Assembly (NCBI GenBank): GCA_015258065.1
Contig: JABZIZ010000012.1
Location: 1 to 64,000, forward strand
Source: Lachnospiraceae bacterium
GTDB lineage: Bacteria > Bacillota > Clostridia > Lachnospirales > Lachnospiraceae
Direction: 5' to 3'
Length of the DNA: 64,000 nucleotides
Both the position numbers and the translations under genes were made by a program. The stretch's first letter is position 1. Each line of letters begins with the position of its first letter. A model generated the notes under the pieces. The model did not search any database and had not been told where the DNA came from. It saw only the letters and a program-made list of their open reading frames with translations. This document shows positions 58,492-64,000 of the stretch, piece after piece.

Positions 58492-59245
58492 TTCGCCGCT
58501 CTTCTCCGGAGTCCAAATCCTCAATCCTGTCTCCGCTCAGGCGAATTGCCTCGCGAATCTTCTCTTCTGTCCAGCCGCTTTCCTCCATCAGCTCTTCCAC
58601 ACTGACTTTGTGTCTGAGTTCGTCTGCCAGCTCCCTTGCCCGGTCCGCCACTTCATTGACAAGGTCTGCTGCCTTCTTCCCCTTTGCGCCGGCTTCCAGA
58701 TCTTCCTGAATCCGTTCCTCCATGGCATTCATAATCATCTGGGACAGGGCGCTCTCCACTTCGTCCTCTTCTTCGAGCGCAGAAAGCAGGGTTACGCCCC
58801 TCATGAGCGCCTCATTTCCCTCGCCGATCAAGTCTTCCAAAAAAACTCCCTGCTCCGCATACAGTTTGGCGATATCCGGTACCAGAGGCAAAAAAATCTC
58901 CGCCACAATCCGCTGTGCTTCTTTATCTCCATTCATGGCGCGCCGGATGTACACCTGCTTCTCTCCCTCGCTTCTCTCCGGAAGAAAGGTAAGAGACTCC
59001 AGGTAAATCTGGAGGGCGTTTTTGTCCTCGCCGCTCAAATCCGCAGTTAAATCCGGCGTCTCATCCACACCGATGCGATGGCTCTTCAGGTAAGAGAAAA
59101 TTTCTTTCATCTGTGTCTCATTCAGATGCAGCGAAGCAAACGCTTCTTCCACCTCTTTCCCTGCGATCGAATTCCCCTGTTCTCTTGCACTTCTAACGAC
59201 ACTTGTCAGGATTTTTCCAAATTCTTTTGCTTCCAGGACCGACAT
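58481..59245 (-). CDS. Sigma-70-like protein lacking region 4
   Basis: The 254-residue protein resembles the first half of a housekeeping sigma factor. Residues about 1-70 look like region 1.1 (SLHLNETQMKEIFSYLKSHR). Then AMNGDKEAQRIVAEIFLPLV and LIGEGNEALMRGV look like region 2 (compare DLIQEGNIGLMRAV). The last part resembles region 3 (VSVEELMEESGWTEEKI). Region 4, which reads the -35 box, is absent, and region 2 lacks the usual aromatic melting residues. I start at ATG 59243-59245 with AAGGAG upstream. It could be an anti-sigma competitor, a specialised factor or a relic; not determinable. Confidence 0.7.
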   Translation of the reverse strand: MSVLEAKEFGKILTSVVRSAREQGNSIAGKEVEEAFASLHLNETQMKEIFSYLKSHRIGVDETPDLTADLSGEDKNALQIYLESLTFLPERSEGEKQVYIRRAMNGDKEAQRIVAEIFLPLVPDIAKLYAEQGVFLEDLIGEGNEALMRGVTLLSALEEEDEVESALSQMIMNAMEERIQEDLEAGAKGKKAADLVNEVADRARELADELRHKVSVEELMEESGWTEEKIREAIRLSGDRIEDLDSGEERRNEG

Positions 59246-59334
59246 CATCCTCTCCTTATTCCGATCTGTTCCTACCGGATGGTAAGCCAACCCATACGAT
59301 TGCTCCACTGCCTCCGCAAACAGAAATCCGCAGG

Positions 59335-60258
59335 TTACTTGACATGCGTATGTGTAAAAAGATGTTCCGGACAATATTCATAGTTGCCGTTACACTTCGA
59401 GCAGAAACGAAAGTCCATATCCGGATATTCCAGGCTGGTCTTTCCGCAAATCGCACACTTATGAAGCGCAATACCGGGTGGCGTCATTTTGACCATGTTC
59501 TGGAATTCTCTTCTGCGCTTTACTTCTTTGGGACGATATCTTTTAAAAGAATCCTTCCTGGACAAAAACCAGTAGATCACGAAGTTGAGGAGCGACATGA
59601 CAATCGTAATCACCTCGGCATAATCTCCGTTTCCTGCCCCAATGAAGATGCGATAAACCATGAAGGCTCCGTCAAGAAGAGCCAGCCACTTCATTTTGAC
59701 CGGAATTAAGAACATAAACAACACCATTTCCTCGGGATAGGTGGCGGCAAACGCAAAGAAAATCGACATCATGACATAAAAAGGCGTGATCATGGCACCG
59801 ATCTGGTCGTAAGCCGTTCCGTTCTCCATGGCCCGTCTCGCCACTTCTCCCGTTGCTTTCACGAGCACCCCCTGGTCCATCGTGATTGCCATTCCTCCTG
59901 TGATTCCATAAACGATGAAGCCCCCAAGAACCGTAAAGAAAAAGCCAAGGAAGAGGTAAAACGTATACCGGAACTCTCCCCAGGTCTGTTCCAGCTGTCT
60001 GCCGATCGGCAGATAGAAAAACACCGCAGTAATGATAAAAAGAAATAAACCGCCGTCTGTCGGAATCATCAGCCAGGTCACCAGGCGCCAAATCTGAAAA
60101 TGATGCAGAATCATATACGGATTCATCTCACAATAGGTGCGCATTCCATCCAGCTTCAGCATTTCAAACAAAACATATCCGATGGCCTGTAAAAACAAAA
60201 ACTTCACCGTCAGATCCGGAATCGCAAACCGACCGAACCTTTTCTCCAATTGATCCAT
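59335..60258 (-). CDS. Rhomboid-fold membrane protein with C-terminal zinc ribbon, catalytic residues missing
   Basis: The 307-residue protein has about six membrane helices. FQIWRLVTWLMIP and LEQTWGEFRYTFYLF match the rhomboid first loop and second helix, but no GxSG serine motif or catalytic His was found, so it looks like a pseudo-protease of Derlin type. After about residue 265 comes a Cys/His cluster (CAICG, CSKCNG, CPEH) that should bind zinc in the cytoplasm. It is the first gene of a probable operon with the sigma-like protein 89 bases downstream. Role unknown. Confidence 0.72.
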   Translation of the reverse strand: MDQLEKRFGRFAIPDLTVKFLFLQAIGYVLFEMLKLDGMRTYCEMNPYMILHHFQIWRLVTWLMIPTDGGLFLFIITAVFFYLPIGRQLEQTWGEFRYTFYLFLGFFFTVLGGFIVYGITGGMAITMDQGVLVKATGEVARRAMENGTAYDQIGAMITPFYVMMSIFFAFAATYPEEMVLFMFLIPVKMKWLALLDGAFMVYRIFIGAGNGDYAEVITIVMSLLNFVIYWFLSRKDSFKRYRPKEVKRRREFQNMVKMTPPGIALHKCAICGKTSLEYPDMDFRFCSKCNGNYEYCPEHLFTHTHVK

Positions 60259-60397
60259 TCCTAAACCATATCCTTTCGCTTTTTTCTATGTCAAATCTCC
60301 GTCTTATTTCTTTTGCCACTGACATCTTCACATGATACCACGAAAATCATTTCTAAAAAATCAAAACTTCCGGTACAAAAATGCACAAAACGAAAAC

Positions 60398-60432
60398 ACG
60401 TCCGTATTCCTTGCATCAGGGAATACGGACGT
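60398..60432 (-). terminator. Intrinsic terminator of the hydrogenase operon
   Basis: A perfect 13-base stem (60398-60410 with 60420-60432, ACGTCCGTATTCC) with a nine-base loop is followed on the minus strand by GTTTTCGTTTT. It lies 40 bases after the hydrogenase stop. Confidence 0.85.
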
Positions 60433-60471
60433 CTCCTCAAAGAGATCGGCGCAAAGGATCTCCGATCGGGA

Positions 60472-62211
60472 TCAGATTTCCAGTGGCATCTTCCATCCGT
60501 GCTGGTCGGTATGCAGGAGTTTCTCTGCCTTTTCGCTGAGCGGTTTTTCCAGAAAATCCCGATAACAGTTCTGAATCTCCGGATTTTCATGGCAGAAGCG
60601 AAGAGAACCGGCTCTGTCCTGTGTATAAAGGGTAGGCGCCCGCAGCGCCGCCATCTCGCACCCATCGTAAATCGGCTGCCCGCCGCCCCCAACGCACCCT
60701 CCGGGGCACGCCATCACTTCCACGAAGTCATAATGAACCTTTCCTTCTTTTAATGCATGTAGAAGTCTCCCTGCATTGGCAAGACCGTGGACGACGGCCA
60801 CCTTGAGCGGCGTCCCCGCTAGATCGAAGGTTTCTTCCTTCCACCCCTCCATTCCACGCACTGCGGAGAATGCATCCGGATCGGGATTGTGCCCTGTGAG
60901 TGCCTGATAAGCCGTGCGCAGCGCCGCCTCCATCACTCCTCCCGTTGCGCCGAAGATATTTCCGGCACCGGAACCTAAGGGGAAGGGGTGATCTAATTCC
61001 GCCTCCGGCAGTTCTGCAGGCTCCAGATTCATCATCCGAAGCAGTCTGTCTACTTCTCTCGTAGTCAGTACCACATCTACATCCGGCTCTCCCTCTTCGT
61101 TTTTCATGGTTTCATAGCTGCACTCCGCCTTTTTGGCAAGACAAGGCATGATCGACACGGAATAGATCCTGGACGGATCGACACCTATTTTTTCCGCAAA
61201 ATACGTTTTGATCACCGCACCGAACATCTGCTGCGGCGACTTGGACGTCGAGAGCTGATCCACAAAATCCGGGAAATGCGCCTTGCAATACCGAAGCCAC
61301 CCGGGACAACAGGAAGTGAACATCGGAAACTTCTCCTGCTCTCCCCGCTTCATTTTTTCCAGAAATTCGCTTGCCTCTTCCATGATGGTCAGATCCGCTG
61401 AAAAATCCGTATCAAACACATAGTCGAAACCGATGGTTTTCAGGGCGCAGGCCAGGCGCTTCATCGAAGCCTCCTCCGTCTTCATGTGAAAAGCTTCTCC
61501 CCAGGAAGTTCTCACTGCAGGAGCAATCTGGGCCACCACGATCTTATTAGGATCCTCTAAGGCAGCAAAGATCTTGTCCGTATCGTCTCTCTCTCGAAGA
61601 GCTCCGGTCGGACAGTGCGTGATACACTGCCCGCAAAGCGTGCAGCTGCTATCCTTCAGATGACGGGCCTCCCCTTCTCCGACCGCCACCGTCGTTTGCG
61701 CTCCCATATTGATCACGTCCCAGATATGAGAGTCCTGAATCTTATCACAGACTTGCACACAACGCATGCACTTAATGCATTTATCATATTCCCTGATTAA
61801 CGGAAAATGGATGTCCGATCTCCGGCCTGTTAACTGTGTTTCAAAGGGAATGTCGTGTACATTCAGATCATTGGCCACCTTTTGCAGCTTACAGTTTCCC
61901 GAGCGGACGCAGACCGGACAGTTCATTTTGTGTTGACTTAAAATCAGCTCCACATTTGCCTTCCTGGCAATCCTTGCCTTATGGCTGTCCGTATGAATCA
62001 CCATTCCCTCCGCCACCGGATTGTTGCAGGCGGTCAGCAGTCTTTCATAACCTTCGACCTCTACCACACAGACACGACAGGCGGCAATTTCATTGATGTC
62101 TTTCAAAAAGCAGAGCGTCGGAATGTGAATGCCCACAGAAGCCGCTGCATTCAAAATCGTGGTGCGTTCCGGAACGGAAACGGGTCTGTTGTCGATGATC
62201 AGATTTACCAT
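60472..62211 (-). CDS. NADH-dependent [FeFe] hydrogenase, group A6 type
   Basis: The 579-residue enzyme makes or uses H2. It opens with a 2Fe-2S domain (Cys34, 45, 48, 62), then a His/Cys cluster region (CPVCVRSGNCKLQ), two 4Fe-4S clusters (CIKCMRCVQVC, CTLCGQCITHCPTG), and the H-cluster motifs TSCCPGW, MPCLAKKAE and MACPGGCVGGGGQP. All expected ligands are present. It overlaps the NAD(P)/FAD-binding partner by seven bases and is followed by a terminator. Coupling to NADH and perhaps ferredoxin through that partner is inferred from related operons. Confidence 0.93.
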   Translation of the reverse strand: MVNLIIDNRPVSVPERTTILNAAASVGIHIPTLCFLKDINEIAACRVCVVEVEGYERLLTACNNPVAEGMVIHTDSHKARIARKANVELILSQHKMNCPVCVRSGNCKLQKVANDLNVHDIPFETQLTGRRSDIHFPLIREYDKCIKCMRCVQVCDKIQDSHIWDVINMGAQTTVAVGEGEARHLKDSSCTLCGQCITHCPTGALRERDDTDKIFAALEDPNKIVVAQIAPAVRTSWGEAFHMKTEEASMKRLACALKTIGFDYVFDTDFSADLTIMEEASEFLEKMKRGEQEKFPMFTSCCPGWLRYCKAHFPDFVDQLSTSKSPQQMFGAVIKTYFAEKIGVDPSRIYSVSIMPCLAKKAECSYETMKNEEGEPDVDVVLTTREVDRLLRMMNLEPAELPEAELDHPFPLGSGAGNIFGATGGVMEAALRTAYQALTGHNPDPDAFSAVRGMEGWKEETFDLAGTPLKVAVVHGLANAGRLLHALKEGKVHYDFVEVMACPGGCVGGGGQPIYDGCEMAALRAPTLYTQDRAGSLRFCHENPEIQNCYRDFLEKPLSEKAEKLLHTDQHGWKMPLEI

Positions 62212-64000
62212 TTTGTCTCTCTGCCTCCTCTGAAGATCCCATAGCCGAAATGATCACAGTGAAGGCATCTGCCGGACTCCTGCATTGCCTCCTGCACACT
62301 CATCGGACACTCCATCAGTTCAAAATCCCCTTTTCTCTCAGAAGCAGGGCGCTCCACCATGTTGACACGACCGCAAGGCTTATGATCGTCGAAGCGTACC
62401 GGCGGCAGCACTACCTGCGAGGTGATTTCGTGGGAGAAGCCGAGATACTCGTCAATATTGGCGGCTGCCACCTTTCCTCCTGCAATCGCGCGGATGACCG
62501 TAGCGGGACCGGTCACGCAGTCTCCCCCTGCAAAGATTCCATCCGCATTCTCCACATCCGCCGTTTCAAAGGCAGAAATGCAACCGCGCTCGACCGGCAG
62601 GCCGTATTCTCCAAATTTCCGGGAATCAATTCCCTGCCCGATCGCGACCAGAATCCGGTCAGCCGGAAGCTCAATCTCCGGTTTGTCACTGGCTTTCGGT
62701 GAGGGCCTTCCTCCCTTGATGGCTCCCGGAATCTGCGGCTGCACCACAAGTCCCTTGCAATGTCCCGATGCATCCTTCTCAATCCGAACGGGTGCGTTTA
62801 GTTCCACGATCTCACAGCCGTCGGCAATGGCTCCTTCCACCTCTTCCGGAAGGGCCGTCATGTCCTTCTGCCTTCTTCGGTAGGCGATCTTTACCGATTT
62901 TGCGCCCAGGCGGATGGCGGACCTGGCGACATCCATCGCCACATTGCCACCTCCGACCACCACAATATTTTCTCCCGAATAATCCGGATACTCATCGTCT
63001 CCGATCGAGCGAAGCATCTCCACGGCAGAGAGGACGCCTTCCGCATCCTCCCCCTCGATGCCGATCTTCCGATCCGTATGCGCACCGATTGCCACGAACA
63101 TCGCATCGTACTGGGAACGGATCTCCTCAATGGAAATATCATTTCCGATGGATACATTCGTCTTGACGCGAAAGCCCGAAAGCTTCATTCCCTCAATCTC
63201 ATGGTCCAGTACCTCTCTTGGCAGACGATAAGCAGGAATGCCGTATCTGAGCATTCCTCCCAGCCGCTTTCTCTGTTCGAAAACCGTCACCTCATGTCCC
63301 ATGATGCTGAGATAGTACGCGCAACTCAGGCCGCAGGGACCGCCTCCGATGACCGCTACCTTTTTCCCTGTTGCGGGCATCCGCAAAGGCGCCTGAATCT
63401 CTCCCTCGTTTTCCACGGCAAAACGCTTTAGCCCACGGATGTTGATGGCACCGTCCACCATGGTCCGCCTGCATCTGACCTCACAGGGATGTTCGCAGAT
63501 CATCCCGCAGGCGGCAGGCAGCGGATTGTCCTTTCGGATGAGGGCAACCGCATCGGCATAGCGCTTTTCATGAATGAGCGCCAGATATCCCGGAATATCC
63601 ACATGAGCAGGACATTGTGCGACGCAGGGCACCGGCTGCTTATGGGATCCCAGGCACCTTCCGTGCGTAATATGTGCCACATAATCATCCCGAAAGCCCC
63701 TGATTCCCTCCAGAACCATCCTTCCCGCTTCCGAGCCGATCGCACAATCGGCAGAGTAATAAATACTCTCCGCCGTCAATTCAATCGTTTGCAGTGTTTT
63801 TTCTGTCGCTCCCCCCGCTAAAACCTGATGAATCAAGGCCTGCAACTGTCCCAGTCCCACCCTGCACGGAGTACACTTCCCGCAAGACTGGGAATGGCAG
63901 AGTCCCAGGAAGGCCGACGCCAGGTCTACCGGACAGAGCCCCGGCTGTGATGCAGTAATTCTACGCTCGAGATCTTTGTACAGAGACTCTACCGTTTTTT
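62205..64000 (-). CDS. NAD(P)/FAD-binding oxidoreductase with NuoF-like N-terminus (partial at edge)
   Basis: The frame is open to the window edge; 598 codons are visible and the start probably lies only a few codons outside. The N-terminus has SQSCGKCTPCRVGLGQ, the 4Fe-4S signature of NuoF/HydB subunits. Next come Cys motifs (CVAQCPAHVDIPGYLA, CEHPCEVRCRR) and a GltD-like flavoprotein: FAD site AVIGGGPCGLSCAYYLS, second nucleotide site VVVGGGNVAMDVARSA, and IFAGGDCVTGPATVI. A last CxxC (CLHCDHFG) ends it. It would pass electrons from NAD(P)H to the hydrogenase. A GTG at 63858-63860 inside the signature is not the true start. Confidence 0.9.
   Translation of the reverse strand, partial: KTVESLYKDLERRITASQPGLCPVDLASAFLGLCHSQSCGKCTPCRVGLGQLQALIHQVLAGGATEKTLQTIELTAESIYYSADCAIGSEAGRMVLEGIRGFRDDYVAHITHGRCLGSHKQPVPCVAQCPAHVDIPGYLALIHEKRYADAVALIRKDNPLPAACGMICEHPCEVRCRRTMVDGAINIRGLKRFAVENEGEIQAPLRMPATGKKVAVIGGGPCGLSCAYYLSIMGHEVTVFEQRKRLGGMLRYGIPAYRLPREVLDHEIEGMKLSGFRVKTNVSIGNDISIEEIRSQYDAMFVAIGAHTDRKIGIEGEDAEGVLSAVEMLRSIGDDEYPDYSGENIVVVGGGNVAMDVARSAIRLGAKSVKIAYRRRQKDMTALPEEVEGAIADGCEIVELNAPVRIEKDASGHCKGLVVQPQIPGAIKGGRPSPKASDKPEIELPADRILVAIGQGIDSRKFGEYGLPVERGCISAFETADVENADGIFAGGDCVTGPATVIRAIAGGKVAAANIDEYLGFSHEITSQVVLPPVRFDDHKPCGRVNMVERPASERKGDFELMECPMSVQEAMQESGRCLHCDHFGYGIFRGGRETKW

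Noticed and set aside
1..64000. CRISPR arrays, tRNA or rRNA genes
   Set aside because: No regularly spaced identical repeats with unique spacers and no tRNA or rRNA sequence could be recognised anywhere; the repeats at 48913-49014 are degenerate and only three.

Overview
The window reads as a piece of a Gram-positive, Clostridia-type chromosome, most like Lachnospiraceae. The reasons are: AGGAGG-type ribosome sites throughout, sigma-A promoters (TTGACA-17-TATAAT), the ackA-rpmF-plsX-acpP-rnc-smc-ftsY and ylxM-rpsP-khpA-trmD blocks, RNase Y, the Mn-type pyrophosphatase with CBS domains, and a group A6 [FeFe] hydrogenase. The species cannot be fixed from this. No rRNA or tRNA gene was seen. Most genes are on the minus strand. 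No gap between genes exceeds 300 bases.

Layout: (1) 1 to about 3700 is AT-rich and is one end of an integrative mobilizable element: the N-terminal half of an RSF1010/MobQ-type relaxase, an inverted-repeat-rich region with a probable oriT, a DUF3847-like small protein, an alpha/beta hydrolase as cargo, and a large serine recombinase next to the presumed chromosomal junction. (2) 3722-6200: DUF898 membrane protein, patatin-like phospholipase and L-lactate dehydrogenase. (3) 6212-25385: a carbohydrate locus of two minus-strand operons and two AraC regulators. One operon has a GPH-type symporter and four cytoplasmic glycosidases (GH2, GH1, GH43, GH78) plus a TIM-barrel epimerase-like protein. 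The other, uxuA-uxuB-eda-kdgK-uxaC, is a complete D-glucuronate route to pyruvate and glyceraldehyde-3-phosphate. The natural reading is uptake of small plant or host glycosides, deglycosylation inside the cell, and catabolism of the released uronic acid. (4) 25389-29077: flavin reductase and MFS transporter, a probable 6S RNA, and a redox trio (TlpA lipoprotein, 48-residue CXXC membrane peptide, NapH-like ferredoxin).

(5) 29118-42169: core genes for ribosome and tRNA maturation, protein targeting, chromosome structure, lipid synthesis and acetate kinase, with a membrane-anchored GH25 muramidase inserted between ftsY and ffh and with trmD ahead of rimM. (6) 42280-49000: tmcAL, a diguanylate cyclase, an orphan small protein, an apparently degenerate GH3 protein, and a CBS-type pyrophosphatase preceded by three tandem degenerate repeats. 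(7) 49026-57826: heterodimeric ABC exporter, RsmF-like methyltransferase, RNase Y behind a terminator-like leader hairpin, RecX, and RecA with a LexA-type operator. (8) 58105-60258: an unusual trio of a rhomboid-fold membrane protein with a zinc ribbon, a sigma-factor-like protein without region 4, and a protein of unknown function. (9) 60472-64000: [FeFe] hydrogenase and its NAD(P)/FAD-binding partner, the latter running off the end.

The most original signals, in my judgement, are the truncated sigma-like/rhomboid-like operon, the glycoside plus glucuronate locus with Met/Gln-rich appendages on two neighbouring glycosidases, the attenuator-like hairpin ahead of rny, the shared dyad containing both -10 boxes between ackA and tmcAL, and the repeats ahead of the pyrophosphatase gene. 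All family assignments rest on reading motifs by eye; no database search was run.
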